From contig JAQBVM010000017.1 in the NCBI GenBank assembly GCA_027623095.1, positions 1 through 40,843 of the forward strand: 40,843 bases of DNA, in the 5' to 3' direction. Within the stretch, counting starts at the first letter, position 1; every line of letters begins with the position of its first letter. This DNA comes from Verrucomicrobiota bacterium (GTDB taxonomy: Bacteria > Verrucomicrobiota > Verrucomicrobiia > Limisphaerales > SIBE01). Shown here piece after piece: positions 1-9,337 of this stretch. The position numbers and the translations under genes were made by a program. The notes under the pieces were generated by a model. That model ran no database searches and was not told the DNA's origin. It saw only the letters and a program-made list of their open reading frames with translations.

Positions 1-230
1 GAGAGTCGTCGGCGTCCTTCTTGGCGGAAGTGCGGAGGGTGGTCTGCCCTCATTCGGAGATGCGCCCGATGCGGCGGCAATTCGGAAAAATCACGCGGCG
101 GCGGCTTGTGTCATCCGTTCGTTTGTAGCCGGGGTCGTTGCCGTGGCGAAGACGGGCGCCTTTTCGGCCAATTGTTTGCGCAAGAGTCTGACCAAATCCA
201 AACACGAGGGCCGGGTGAGGAGGGGATAGG

Positions 231-563
231 GTGCTTGCCGACGCGTCGCACGCGGGTTGTGATTACGATTTCAACGAGCCAAAACTGCCTGTTGATTTCC
301 AATGGCTGCGCACGCCGTGGCTGGAGGAGATTTTCAGTCTCTCAGCGCGTCCAGGATATTTGCGTTTGTACGGACGCGAGACCATTGGCAGCCTGTTCCG
401 GCAATCGCTGGTTTCCCGCCGCCAGCAATCATACTGTCTCAGCGCCGCCGCGGTCATCGAGTTCGAGCCGGAACATTTTCAGCAACTGGCCGGGCTGGCC
501 TGTTATTTTGAATATCAGGAGAGCAGCTTCCACACGCATTCGTTTTCCCGTTCATCCGGGTAA
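231..563 (+). pseudogene. C-terminal remnant of a GH43 beta-xylosidase
   Basis: About 100 residues resemble the C-terminal beta-sandwich domain of family 43 beta-xylosidases/arabinofuranosidases. Seen directly: FQWLRTPW near residue 23, then GYLRLYGRETIGSLFRQSL, then a run containing RRQQ, FEPEHFQQLAGLACYF. In intact enzymes (about 500-550 residues) a five-bladed propeller catalytic domain precedes this, and more sandwich sequence follows. Here nothing of the propeller is readable in bases 1-230, and the match stops abruptly after YFEYQES, followed by unrelated residues and a stop. The GTG at 231 is only the first in-frame start, not a believable native start. I infer a decayed fragment truncated at both ends, not a working enzyme. 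Bases 1-230 hold nothing else I recognise. Confidence 0.7.
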
Positions 564-644
564 GATCCCGCACAGAGTTTGGAAAACGATGCGAGCCGCG
601 TTAAATGCGTGCCTTTGTCCGGGCGGCTGTTATGTTGCCCGGCT

Positions 645-1949
645 ATGTCATTTTTACCACTTGGCCTTGATGCCAAGATTTTGAAAGCGGTGCAGGAGGC
701 GGGTTACACTGAGCCGACGCCGATCCAAAGCGCCGCGATTCCCCCGATCATCGGTGGGCACGACGTTATTGGGATAGCGCAGACCGGCACGGGAAAGACG
801 GCTGCTTTTACATTGCCCATTCTCACGAAGCTCGCCGCGCAACCGGGAGGCCCCGGGCGAGGCACGCGAGTCTTGGTCGTCGCGCCGACGCGCGAACTCG
901 CGGTGCAGATCGAGGAGAATGTGAGGATTTATTCCAAACACTTGCCCTTGACGGTCGCGACAGTGTTTGGCGGCGTGGGGGAAGGGCCGCAGATCCGAGC
1001 GTTGCGTGGCGGCGCAAATGTGGTCATTGCGTGTCCCGGGCGGCTGCTTGATCTGATGGGCAGGCAATGCGCGAATTTTTCGAATGTGAAATATCTCGTT
1101 TTGGATGAAGCCGACCGGATGCTCGATATGGGATTTCTGCCTTCGATCCGGCGCATCGTGCAACAATTACCGAAGCAGCGCCAGACGCTGATGTTTTCCG
1201 CGACATTGTCGAAGGAGATCGAGGCGCTCACGCACGAGTTTCAACGCGCGCCGAAGATGGTTCGCATGGGGCGCTGCTCGAATCCCGTCGAGACGGTCAC
1301 CCAGTTGGTCTATGAAGTGCCCAAGCATTTGAAGACGCCGCTGTTGCTGCATTTGCTGCGCGGGCCGGAGATGAATATGGTCCTGGTTTTCTCGCGCATG
1401 AAACACGGCGCGGATCGCATCGCGCGGCAACTGGAACAAAAGGGAATCCGGCAAGCAACGCTGCACTCGAACCGTTCTCAAAACCAGCGGCTCCGAGCGC
1501 TGAAGGATTTTAAGTCCGGCGCCGTGCGGGTGCTCGTGGCGACGGATATCGCGGCGCGCGGCATTGACGTGGACGGCATTTCACACGTCGTAAATTACGA
1601 TTTTCCGATGCATGCCGAGGATTACATCCATCGAATCGGCCGCACCGGGCGCGCGAAAGCGATTGGCGACGCGATCAGTTTTGTGACTCCGGAGGATCGG
1701 GGCGAGTTGCGCGCTCTGGAACGTTTTATCGGACGTGGGATTGTGCGAAAACGGGCGGATGACTTTAATTATTCGGCGGCCGCGCCGGCGCCTCATCCGG
1801 ACGACAACAAACGCCAGTTTACTCATCAGCAAAGTCAAGGCAGTCCGAAACGGAATGCGCAATCGCGGCGATCCAATCAACCCAGTCCCTCTCATCGCGC
1901 CGGTTCGTCTAACCAGGAACGTTCAGGCCAGCAGCGACGACGACGGTGA
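645..1949 (+). CDS. DEAD-box ATP-dependent RNA helicase (RhlE-like)
   Basis: A 434-residue cytoplasmic RNA helicase that unwinds RNA duplexes using ATP, probably in ribosome assembly or RNA turnover. Motifs appear in order from the ATG at 645: Q motif (GYTEPTPIQ), Walker A AQTGTGKT at 45-52, PTRELAVQI, DEAD at 154-157, SAT, ARGIDVDG, and motif VI HRIGRTGR at 329-336. The last 60 residues are low-complexity and basic, ending in RRRR, as in RNA-binding tails of RhlE-type proteins. The ATG at 645 is preferred over an upstream in-frame start at 579 because family homology begins with MSFLPLGLD and the 22 extra residues are not helicase-like. It stands alone, upstream of the Wadjet operon, with about 150 bases between. 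Confidence 0.93.
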   Translation: MSFLPLGLDAKILKAVQEAGYTEPTPIQSAAIPPIIGGHDVIGIAQTGTGKTAAFTLPILTKLAAQPGGPGRGTRVLVVAPTRELAVQIEENVRIYSKHLPLTVATVFGGVGEGPQIRALRGGANVVIACPGRLLDLMGRQCANFSNVKYLVLDEADRMLDMGFLPSIRRIVQQLPKQRQTLMFSATLSKEIEALTHEFQRAPKMVRMGRCSNPVETVTQLVYEVPKHLKTPLLLHLLRGPEMNMVLVFSRMKHGADRIARQLEQKGIRQATLHSNRSQNQRLRALKDFKSGAVRVLVATDIAARGIDVDGISHVVNYDFPMHAEDYIHRIGRTGRAKAIGDAISFVTPEDRGELRALERFIGRGIVRKRADDFNYSAAAPAPHPDDNKRQFTHQQSQGSPKRNAQSRRSNQPSPSHRAGSSNQERSGQQRRRR

Positions 1950-2015
1950 ACCTAAGAAAGCGGTTTACCTGCCAGAACGCGAAGAACTCGAAGTGAATCA
2001 GGCTCTTAATAGAGG

Positions 2016-2034
2016 ATTGAGACATGACCTCAAT
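2016..2034. promoter_or_regulatory. Inverted repeat upstream of the Wadjet operon
   Basis: ATTGAG at 2016-2021 and CTCAAT at 2029-2034 form a perfect 6-base inverted repeat around a 7-base spacer, 66 bases upstream of the jetA start. It lies in the only sizeable gap before the operon, so it could be an operator. I see no convincing -10 element beside it, although TTGACG at 2039-2044 could serve as a -35. The role is inference. Confidence 0.25.
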
Positions 2035-2100
2035 TCGGTTGACGCTCGCGGCGGAAGAAAAGATTCGTGCCATCGACTTTTGGCGTGTTAAGAAATCGGC

Positions 2101-3585
2101 GTGTCGCCCAGCGAATCACCTACGATCGGTCAGAAGCTCGCCCCGCTGTTTAGCGGCGGTTTCTTCCGTCCGTTGAGCCGGCCCACCGCGGCGATCTACG
2201 TGGATTGCGCCGAGCGATTGGTCCTGGCGGCCGACGAAGGCGGACAGGTGGCCTACGACGATGCCCGCCTGTTGATTCGCGACGTGCTGGTGCGTCATCC
2301 GGATATTCAATTGGATGAGGACGAGGGCGGCCAATTTCGCGATCTCAATCAGCGCGCCGGTCAATTCTTCAACAAGCTTTTGGAAGCGCACTGGATTGAG
2401 CCGCGGCGCGTCAGTCTCGACGAGCACTATGTCCTGATCTCCCCGGCGTTGCGCCGGTTGCTCCGGCTGCTGACCGATCTCGCCGAAGACCGACCGGAAG
2501 AGTTGAAAGATTTTTCGACGACGCTGCGCTCGCTTTGCCGCGATTTGCTGGCCGAGGGCGTGTTCGATCCCAATCGTCTCGGGCCGGAGGAAATGCGGCA
2601 GACGGTCAAGGATTTACTCGACCGCGCCGGACGGGCGGACGACCAGATGCACGCGGTGGAGGTGCTGATTCTGCAGCACGAGACGGCCCAGCGCGCGAGC
2701 CAGTCGGCGCAGGAGACGCTGCAACGATTTCTCGTCGAGTTCCATTCGGGCGAACACATGATCTGCTATGACTCACTCCAAGAGGCCGGGCTGTTGCCGC
2801 GCCTCAACCAAGCCCGTTCGGTGGTGCAGGAAGCGCTTTATAATCCCTTCACGAAACAAAGGCTGGCGGAAGGGCTTGCAAAACACAGAAATCTGGATGC
2901 CACGGCAGCTTACGCGGAAGCGGAGCAATGGCTGGCGCGGTTGGAGCGTTACCTGGCGGCCGTTCCGGTGAAGCAGCGGTTGATCGATGGGCGCATGGCT
3001 GATTTCAGCCGTCTTTCCGCGGCGCGCTATCATTATCAAACGGAAATGCGCGGCCGGCGCCCCGAACAGGTGAAGGCCTACATGGACGGGGCCGCCCGGG
3101 CTTACGCGGGTGGCTCGTTTGCGGCGCTGGCGCATGAGCCGGGGATGCCCTTGCTGTCGCCCGTCGTGGAGATGTTCTTCGGTGCTGACTCGCTATCGCG
3201 GCCGCGCCGCCAGCGGTTGCCGGTGGATTTGACTCTGGAAATGTCGTCGTTGGAAGGGGCATCTGAAACAGCCACCGACGAAATCCGCCGCCGCAATCTG
3301 AATGTGCTCACCCCGCAGCGCGCCGCGCGCTTTGTAGAGACGCACATGCCGGCGAAGGGGAGCCGCATCTCGACGGAGCAATTGCGCATCACGGTTGAAG
3401 ATGACTTGCTTGATCTTCTCGCGGCGCTGGCTTTTGATCGCGGCCCGAGCGGAGGCTCGCGCGCGATGGTTCGCTGGCGCATTCACCCTGTTCGGGCCGA
3501 TTTCGGCATGGAACCGGATCGCATCGCGCGCGACCCTCACGCTGGCCGCTTAGTGGAACGGTTCACCCTCGAACGACTCTCCTGA
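2101..3585 (+). CDS. jetA: Wadjet subunit JetA (kleisin-like, DUF5716-type)
   Basis: First gene of a jetABCD operon. JetA is the MukF/kleisin-like subunit that bridges the SMC-like ATPase JetC and binds JetB. The 494-residue protein is soluble, mostly helical and has no signal peptide. The N-terminal winged-helix region reads FFRPLSRPTAAIYVDC and then LNQRAGQFFNKLLEAHWIEP; this opening resembles the JetA family of type III Wadjet loci rather than DUF3375 or DUF2397 of the other types, as far as I can judge by eye. A helical middle region (about residues 180-330) is followed by a C-terminal domain. The start is GTG at 2101; the stop at 2089-2091 excludes anything further upstream, and no strong ribosome site is visible. 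The stop lies 2 bases before jetB. The subtype call is less sure than the family call. Confidence 0.85.
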   Translation: MSPSESPTIGQKLAPLFSGGFFRPLSRPTAAIYVDCAERLVLAADEGGQVAYDDARLLIRDVLVRHPDIQLDEDEGGQFRDLNQRAGQFFNKLLEAHWIEPRRVSLDEHYVLISPALRRLLRLLTDLAEDRPEELKDFSTTLRSLCRDLLAEGVFDPNRLGPEEMRQTVKDLLDRAGRADDQMHAVEVLILQHETAQRASQSAQETLQRFLVEFHSGEHMICYDSLQEAGLLPRLNQARSVVQEALYNPFTKQRLAEGLAKHRNLDATAAYAEAEQWLARLERYLAAVPVKQRLIDGRMADFSRLSAARYHYQTEMRGRRPEQVKAYMDGAARAYAGGSFAALAHEPGMPLLSPVVEMFFGADSLSRPRRQRLPVDLTLEMSSLEGASETATDEIRRRNLNVLTPQRAARFVETHMPAKGSRISTEQLRITVEDDLLDLLAALAFDRGPSGGSRAMVRWRIHPVRADFGMEPDRIARDPHAGRLVERFTLERLS

Positions 3586-3587
3586 CC

Positions 3588-4226
3588 ATGTCTTTGCCTT
3601 GGCCCGCTTTCTGGGAACATATTCGTGTCGAAGACCGTCCCGCGTTTTCCGATGTGCTGACGGAACTGCTCTCGCACGGAGCGTTGATCGGAGACTCTGG
3701 AAGAGATCGGGAATTGTATCTGCTTGCCCGGGAATATCAGCGCGAGCTCTCGGAGTATCTGGCGCCCCTTCATTTGGAACTTGTGGCGGATCCTGACCGT
3801 CCTATTTTCCAACTTCGCCCCGTGCCGGGCGACTGCGGATTGGTGGCGCGATTCAATAAAGCGGAGACGCTTCTCGTTCTAACGCTGTGGCGCATTTATC
3901 ACGATGCGCGCATGGAACGTCCCGTGGAAACGGTGGTTGTCACCGCCAACGACGTCTGGCAGCGCCTGAAACTCTATTTCGAGAGTATCGAGCTGCCCAG
4001 GGAGGCCCAATTGCGGGAAATGCTGGCAACCCTGCGCCGCCGCCGGTTGGTGCGGGCGCAATGGCATGAAGACCCCAACCGCTTTGGGGAATCACAAGTG
4101 GAAATCTTGCCGACCCTCCCGCGCACCATCCCTTTCGAGAATCTTTCCGCTTGGGAGCAGCAGTCGGCGATTTTCCAAACTCCCGGTAGCGAAGTTGCGG
4201 TCGATTCCGAAGAGACGTTCCAATGA
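3588..4226 (+). CDS. jetB: Wadjet subunit JetB (MukE-like, DUF4194)
   Basis: A 212-residue soluble protein matching the DUF4194/MukE-like subunit of Wadjet. In the known complex, JetB binds the kleisin JetA and regulates the JetC ATPase heads. Visible features are an N-terminal helical segment (LTELLSHGALIGDSGRDRE), a central winged-helix-like section around KAETLLVLTLWRIYHDAR, and a second one around LREMLATLRRRRLVRAQW. The C-terminal tail is acidic. The ATG at 3588 lies 2 bases after the jetA stop, and the gene ends in an ATGA overlap with jetC, so translation is probably coupled. Assignment rests mainly on position and the DUF4194-like core. Confidence 0.85.
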   Translation: MSLPWPAFWEHIRVEDRPAFSDVLTELLSHGALIGDSGRDRELYLLAREYQRELSEYLAPLHLELVADPDRPIFQLRPVPGDCGLVARFNKAETLLVLTLWRIYHDARMERPVETVVVTANDVWQRLKLYFESIELPREAQLREMLATLRRRRLVRAQWHEDPNRFGESQVEILPTLPRTIPFENLSAWEQQSAIFQTPGSEVAVDSEETFQ

Positions 4227-7200
4227 GCAAACGCATTTCCCTCACACGTGTTATCGCTCTGGGTTGGTACGGATTCCGGCAGGTGTTCGATGTCGAAGAA
4301 GACGTCCTGATCTCCGGCGCATATGGCACGGGAAAGTCGGCCCTGCTCGATCTGATTCAGTACGTTCTGCTGGGCGAACATTGGCGGGCAAATCGCGCCG
4401 CCGCGGGCAGCGGCGCTTATCGCGCTTCGGGAGACCGTGCCTCCCGCGGGCGCGATCTGGCTGGCTATTGTCTGGGCGACACCAACCAGATTCGGAACGG
4501 CGAGCGCCATTTCCTGCGGCGCAACGGCGTCACGTTGGTGGCGCTCGAATTCACCCGCCCAAGAGATCGGAACCGGCAAGAGGTGCAGCGTGAGACATGG
4601 GGAATCCGGCTTGAGTTCTCCAGCCCCGAAGCCGCCCCCAAGCACACTTACTTTTTCGTTCCTGAACGTTTGGACCTCGGCCAGATTGCGCCAGAGGGCA
4701 AGATGCTTCCCGATGATACGTTTCGCGCCTGGTTGCGGCGCGAGCATGGCAACGAGTGCCTGTTTGCCCGCCAGCGCGATTACCTTGAAGAAATGGCCGC
4801 ACCGCGCCATCTCAACTTCGATCTGGCCGCCTTCCAGCGCACGTTCCCGAAAGCCATCGCGTTCGAGCCGGAAGAAAACGTTGAGCGGTTCATCCGCGAA
4901 TTCATCCTGGAGGAAAGCCCGCTTGACGTGCGCGATGTGCGGACGGCGGTGCGCGCCTACGACGACACCCGCCGGCGTCTCGAAAAGCAGGAGGACGAAG
5001 CCGCCTTTCTTCGCCGCATCGCTGAGCAGCATAGCATTTACGAAAAATCACGGCGCGAGGAAGCGATCCTTCAGCACATCATCCATGAGCTGAAGCGGCT
5101 TCAAGCCGAGGAACGTAGAGACAGGCACGCCGCCGAGATGAAGCGCCTGGAATCGGAACATGCCGGCGATTTGAAGGAATTGCAGCAGGCCGCAAACGAA
5201 GCTGCCAGTGTGGAAAAGCTGCTGGCTGATGTGCGCTTTGAAATTCAAAAGGATCCCGCCGAGGTCGAGTTCGACAAACTCGATCGGCGGAAGCTCGAGT
5301 TAAAGGACAAAGTGGACTGTCTGCGGGAAGCGCAAAAATCGACGCGCCAGCGACTTGACGACCGGCATTACCATTGGATGAACTGGTTGAAGCACGGCGC
5401 CACGCTTCCTCTGGACGGATTGGTCGAAGCACTTGTGGTGGACGACAGGTTGCTGGCTCGGCTCCGTTCTGGCACCGACAGGGAGAGGCTCGACTCCATG
5501 CAGCTACTCACGGGGCGGTTCAACGATCTTTGGAACGATGTCCGTGATCTTGTGCGCCCTTTGGAAGACGCGATCAAGACTGGCAGAAATCGCCTCCAGC
5601 AGTTGACTGAGGATTTGGAGAATCTGTCCAAGGGACAAGCGCCGGGGTCTTTTCCGCTTTTCCAGGATTTGCGCAAGAAACATGGGGACCGCGTCGAGCA
5701 ACTGGGCCGTCTCATCGAGGTCAAGCCCGAGGCGGAACGTTGGTGGCCGGCGTTGGAATTGGTTCTGGGTCGCGATCGCTGGGTTATCGTGGTGAATGAA
5801 GGGGCAATCTACCGGGACGCTTTGGAGCTTCTTAGCAACATTGCGCCGGGACAAAGGCCAGAGTCGCTATTGAATCCTGCCGAGGCGCGCCAGCTTCGCT
5901 CCCGAGCCCGCGAGAATTCGCTCTTTGAAAAGGTGGAAGTCACTCATCCTATCGCCCGCTTATTCGTCGAGCATCTGCTGGCAGAGGTGATCTGTGTCGA
6001 ATCGGTCGAGGAACTGGAACAGTGCGAGGCGGCTCGTGCCATCACTCCCGATGGCATCTTCAAGCGCGCGCCCCTCCGCCGCCGCTTGAAACCGGCCACG
6101 CCGGTGGAACTGACTTTGGGACGGGAAGGATTGGAGCGCATGCGCGCCGCCAAACAAAGGGAACAAAACGAAAGCCGCGCCCTTCAGGAAGCGCAGAAAC
6201 AACGCCTCGCCGATGTGCTGTCCTGGCTGGATAACGGACGCAAGGGCGGACTGGGCGATGCGACGCTGCCTGACCGAGCCGCCGAGCTGCCGCAGTTGCC
6301 CGGACTTGAAACCGAACTAAGCCGCGTTTCTGAAACAATCAATTTGCTGATGACGCCGGAACGCGAGACACGCCAGAATCGGCTTCGAGAATTGGAGAAT
6401 CAAAAGACCGCGCTCGACCGGAAGGTGGGGAGCTTGCTGAAGTCGCGGGACGAATTTAGCTTGCGAACGAGACCCCATCAAGAAGCCCTGGAATCCGCGA
6501 ACCAGGAAATTCCGTCGCTTCAGGTTGCCGTGCAGGCCAGTCGAGTGGAGTTGAGCAGAAAGTTCAGTGGCATCCTCGACGGTGAGTTAGCGGAGCGACG
6601 CGACCGATTTCGGAGCGAGCATCCGAAATGGGCGGATGCCTTTGAGGCGGGTCAGACCCTGGAAAAGGCTGCCGGCGAAACAGCCGTTGCGGCGCGAAGT
6701 CTTCGCAATAATGAGCGGGAAAAGCTCGCGACCGTGCGCGACAAACACGGAAATCTGTGTCATCCCGAATACCAGCACGACTTCCCGTCCGGCGACGACG
6801 GCAACGAAGCTTGGAACAGCCGCCTTAATGTTCTGGAAACCGTTGAGCTGGAGAAATCCCGCCAACTCGCCACAGACCGCAAGCGCGAATGGGAACGCCG
6901 TTTGGAGGAGAATGTTCTGAACGAACTCAACCGGCGCATCACCGACGCGCAACACACCATTCGATTGCTCGATAGCTACCTGGGCCAGCCGATAGGGAAG
7001 TTCCGTTATCGGATCAGCCAGCGCCGCGATGCCGCCTACACCACGATCTGGAGGCTGCTCGATTCTGGTCTTGAACCCACCGATCCTTTGTCCGCTGCCA
7101 TTCAGGAACCCGACGTTCAGCGCGCCAAGGATGAGTTGATGGCCGCTGTGAACGCAGCCGACCAAAGCGACGATCGTGCCCGCCGTTTGCTGGATTACCG

Positions 7201-7648
7201 AAACTATCATCGCTACGATCTCGAAATGGTTCCCGCCGAGCGGCCCGACGCTCCGCCGATTTCCTTTGGGCGGAGCGGTCGCAATCTCAGCGGGGGCGAG
7301 AACCAAGCGCCGTTCTTTATCTCGATGCTGGCCGCCTTCCGGCGGGTTTACGATCGGGGTGATCGAAGTTCCAACCGTTCGCAGCAGCTTGGTCTTGTGG
7401 TAATGGACGAAGCGTTTTCGAAGCTTTCCGGTGACGGCATCGAAGATTGCCTGGCGTTGGCGCACAATTTCCAGTTGCAGCTTGTCATGGCGTTCCCACC
7501 GGAACGCCTCGGGGTCATGGTGCCACACGCGCAGACGGTGGTTATGTGCCAGAAAGAGGTGGAGCGTGATGCCGAGGGATATGTGAAGCGTATTGAGAAC
7601 ATTCCGCTTCTAACGACGATGGCTGAGGCAATGGAGGCTCTCACCTGA
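4223..7648 (+). CDS. jetC: Wadjet subunit JetC (SMC/MukB-like ATPase)
   Basis: The loop-extruding ATPase of the Wadjet complex, 1141 residues. The N-terminal head carries Walker A GAYGTGKS at 32-39. A long heptad-rich region follows (for example around residues 285-335), with a hinge-like globular section near the middle (around PEAERWWPALELVLGRD), then a returning coiled coil. The C-terminal head has the ABC signature LSGGENQ at 1022-1028 and Walker B VVMDEAF with D1062/E1063. This is the split-head layout of SMC/MukB/Rad50 proteins. Family knowledge: two JetC subunits with JetA and JetB extrude DNA and sense small circular molecules, which JetD cuts. All key ATPase residues are present, so the protein looks functional. 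It overlaps jetB by 4 bases and ends 4 bases before jetD. Confidence 0.92.
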   Translation: MSKRISLTRVIALGWYGFRQVFDVEEDVLISGAYGTGKSALLDLIQYVLLGEHWRANRAAAGSGAYRASGDRASRGRDLAGYCLGDTNQIRNGERHFLRRNGVTLVALEFTRPRDRNRQEVQRETWGIRLEFSSPEAAPKHTYFFVPERLDLGQIAPEGKMLPDDTFRAWLRREHGNECLFARQRDYLEEMAAPRHLNFDLAAFQRTFPKAIAFEPEENVERFIREFILEESPLDVRDVRTAVRAYDDTRRRLEKQEDEAAFLRRIAEQHSIYEKSRREEAILQHIIHELKRLQAEERRDRHAAEMKRLESEHAGDLKELQQAANEAASVEKLLADVRFEIQKDPAEVEFDKLDRRKLELKDKVDCLREAQKSTRQRLDDRHYHWMNWLKHGATLPLDGLVEALVVDDRLLARLRSGTDRERLDSMQLLTGRFNDLWNDVRDLVRPLEDAIKTGRNRLQQLTEDLENLSKGQAPGSFPLFQDLRKKHGDRVEQLGRLIEVKPEAERWWPALELVLGRDRWVIVVNEGAIYRDALELLSNIAPGQRPESLLNPAEARQLRSRARENSLFEKVEVTHPIARLFVEHLLAEVICVESVEELEQCEAARAITPDGIFKRAPLRRRLKPATPVELTLGREGLERMRAAKQREQNESRALQEAQKQRLADVLSWLDNGRKGGLGDATLPDRAAELPQLPGLETELSRVSETINLLMTPERETRQNRLRELENQKTALDRKVGSLLKSRDEFSLRTRPHQEALESANQEIPSLQVAVQASRVELSRKFSGILDGELAERRDRFRSEHPKWADAFEAGQTLEKAAGETAVAARSLRNNEREKLATVRDKHGNLCHPEYQHDFPSGDDGNEAWNSRLNVLETVELEKSRQLATDRKREWERRLEENVLNELNRRITDAQHTIRLLDSYLGQPIGKFRYRISQRRDAAYTTIWRLLDSGLEPTDPLSAAIQEPDVQRAKDELMAAVNAADQSDDRARRLLDYRNYHRYDLEMVPAERPDAPPISFGRSGRNLSGGENQAPFFISMLAAFRRVYDRGDRSSNRSQQLGLVVMDEAFSKLSGDGIEDCLALAHNFQLQLVMAFPPERLGVMVPHAQTVVMCQKEVERDAEGYVKRIENIPLLTTMAEAMEALT

Positions 7649-7652
7649 GGTC

Positions 7653-8729
7653 ATGAATCCCACGCGCATGGCCATTGCTTGCGAGTTGTTCGCTCAGTGG
7701 CGCGTAGCGCGCGGCGATCGTCTTGAGCCTGCTTCGCGCCCATTCACGCGGGATTGGGAGCATCTTCTGGAGACGGCGGGGATCGTTTCCGCAACGGATC
7801 GAAGCGACACTGAACGAGACGCACGGGCTTTGGCGGCTGAGGGCTGGGTGCAACTGAAGCCGGTTCGTTATCGGCCGCACTTAATTCACCGGATTGTTCT
7901 GCCGCTCGATCAGGAATCTCGATGGCAGGCGGCCTTCGGATTCGCGCCCCCATCCGATGAAGAGACGCGGTTGATTCGTGATTTCGACTGGGCGCCGGAG
8001 CTGCAATTTGTCCGGCAGAGTCGCATCCAGATTGCCTTTGACGAGTTGCGGCAGTTAAACGGCTTCCTGGCTTCGGATCGGGATGCATTGCCAACGGTTC
8101 CCATTAAAGAGCGTTCGCTGCGGATCTTTGGCGATGAGAAGCGGCTCGACGCGTTGTTTTCCTCTTCTCTGTTTCGGCCAGATCGTCTCTCCCTTGCGTC
8201 ACTTCGCTGCGAGATCGTCGGGGAACCGCTTGCTTGGAAGCGCGGATCGTTGGAAGCTGCGGCGCGGCCGATCATAGCGATTGAGAATGCAGCCACGTGG
8301 CATTCCTACTGCCGATGGAATGTGGAGCGGGGGCTGTTCAGTGCGGTGATCTATGGCTGCGGCAACCGTTTTGTGGATGGGATTCGTTATCTCGCGGACC
8401 TGTTCGGAGAATTGGGCGGTCCACGCCGCGTGCTCTACTTCGGTGACCTCGATCCGCAGGGATTGTTGATTCCGCAGGAAGCCTCCGCCCGAGCCCGATC
8501 CGCCGGCTTGTCCGCAGTCGAACCGCATGAATGGAGCTACCGTCAGTTGCTCGCGTTGGGCGCTGACCGGGGTCAACCGTGGGAGGGCGAACCGCCGGCA
8601 TCCACCCTATGCGACTGGCTTGGCGACCTCGCGGAGCCGGCACGTGAACTCTTCCGCTCCGGCAAGCGGTTAGCCCAAGAGCATGTGGGTTGGGAATTCC
8701 TGCAACACCAGGACGACAAGGAAAAGTGA
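7653..8729 (+). CDS. jetD: Wadjet nuclease JetD (TOPRIM, DUF3322/DUF2220)
   Basis: The DNA-cleaving subunit of Wadjet, 358 residues. The N-terminal half (about 1-190) has helical and winged-helix character and corresponds to the arm region that contacts JetABC. The C-terminal half is a TOPRIM domain related to topoisomerase VI/Spo11: the first catalytic acid is E211 in IAIENAATW, and the metal-binding pair is D265/D267 in YFGDLDPQG. JetD dimers cut closed circular plasmid DNA once the SMC complex has extruded it. All expected acidic residues are present. The ATG at 7653 follows the jetC stop by 4 bases. It is the last gene of the operon; the DNA after it is repeat-like. Confidence 0.9.
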   Translation: MNPTRMAIACELFAQWRVARGDRLEPASRPFTRDWEHLLETAGIVSATDRSDTERDARALAAEGWVQLKPVRYRPHLIHRIVLPLDQESRWQAAFGFAPPSDEETRLIRDFDWAPELQFVRQSRIQIAFDELRQLNGFLASDRDALPTVPIKERSLRIFGDEKRLDALFSSSLFRPDRLSLASLRCEIVGEPLAWKRGSLEAAARPIIAIENAATWHSYCRWNVERGLFSAVIYGCGNRFVDGIRYLADLFGELGGPRRVLYFGDLDPQGLLIPQEASARARSAGLSAVEPHEWSYRQLLALGADRGQPWEGEPPASTLCDWLGDLAEPARELFRSGKRLAQEHVGWEFLQHQDDKEK

Positions 8730-8794
8730 CAGGTTGTGTTCTTGGGGTGAAAAACCCGAACGAGTAGGCACAAGGGAAAAACCAAGACATCCAA

Positions 8795-8915
8795 GCAATC
8801 CGGCGTTTCCACAGCTCCAATTTGCAAGACACTCGTCCCACAAGGAGAAGTCACGGCTTCACAGCGCGGGGGGAGCCGCAAGCGAATGAGGGGTTGAGGG
8901 AACACGGAGTACTCG
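8795..8915. repeat. Diverged dispersed repeat, copy A1
   Basis: This stretch, within the 342-base gap after jetD, is clearly related to 13505-13630. The best-preserved block is GGCTTCACAGCGCGG, flanked by CAAGGAGAA on the left and AATGAGGG on the right in both copies, with matching spacing. No credible gene is present: the frames carry only short shadow ORFs. I read it as a non-coding dispersed repeat. The remainder of 8730-9071 holds nothing else I recognise. Confidence 0.6.
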
Positions 8916-9071
8916 GAACAGGAAGAGGAGACACGTGCCATCTGAGAAGGGTTTGGGTGATCAATTTTCCGGCCTTCCGCGACTGAGACATTCAAGCTAC
9001 GACAGCGCGCTGGGTGGAACTCGACTCTGGAGGAAGCGAAACGATTCGAAGCATCACTCCTAAAAAGAAAC

Positions 9072-9314
9072 TTGAATGTTGTCATCGAGAGCATGGAATC
9101 CGTCACTACTGAATCCGGTGCGACTGGTCATATGCTTCTGATCGACCGGGATTTTGGAGAAACGGTCGGTATCCGGGTAACAAGCCGGGAATACTTCCTT
9201 TCAAAAACTGGCAGACCGGTCATTCACATTACGGCAAGCACCCGCCAGGACGATTCACGATTGAATCTCCAAATTCACGAACTTGTTCTGCGGAGCTTTC
9301 GTTATGAAGAATAG
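9072..9314 (+). CDS. Small hypothetical protein
   Basis: An 80-residue reading frame from TTG at 9072; an alternative ATG start at 9093 gives 73 residues. The sequence is polar and mixed alpha/beta in feel, with no signal peptide or membrane segment. I do not recognise a family. Arguments for a real gene are an ordinary amino-acid composition, an A-rich stretch (AAAAAGAAA) upstream and a clean stop. Arguments against are the repeat-rich neighbourhood and the weak start. It ends 23 bases before the convergent pseudopilin gene. Confidence 0.35.
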   Translation: MNVVIESMESVTTESGATGHMLLIDRDFGETVGIRVTSREYFLSKTGRPVIHITASTRQDDSRLNLQIHELVLRSFRYEE

Positions 9315-9337
9315 TCTTTCTCCGTTCGCGCATTCGG

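Noticed and set aside
579-644. Upstream start for the DEAD-box helicase
   Set aside because: The 22 extra residues are Cys-rich and unlike any helicase N-terminus; the ATG at 645 gives the normal family start.
6587-7528. A 313-residue minus-strand open frame
   Set aside because: Antisense of jetC, whose ABC signature and Walker B lie in the same bases.
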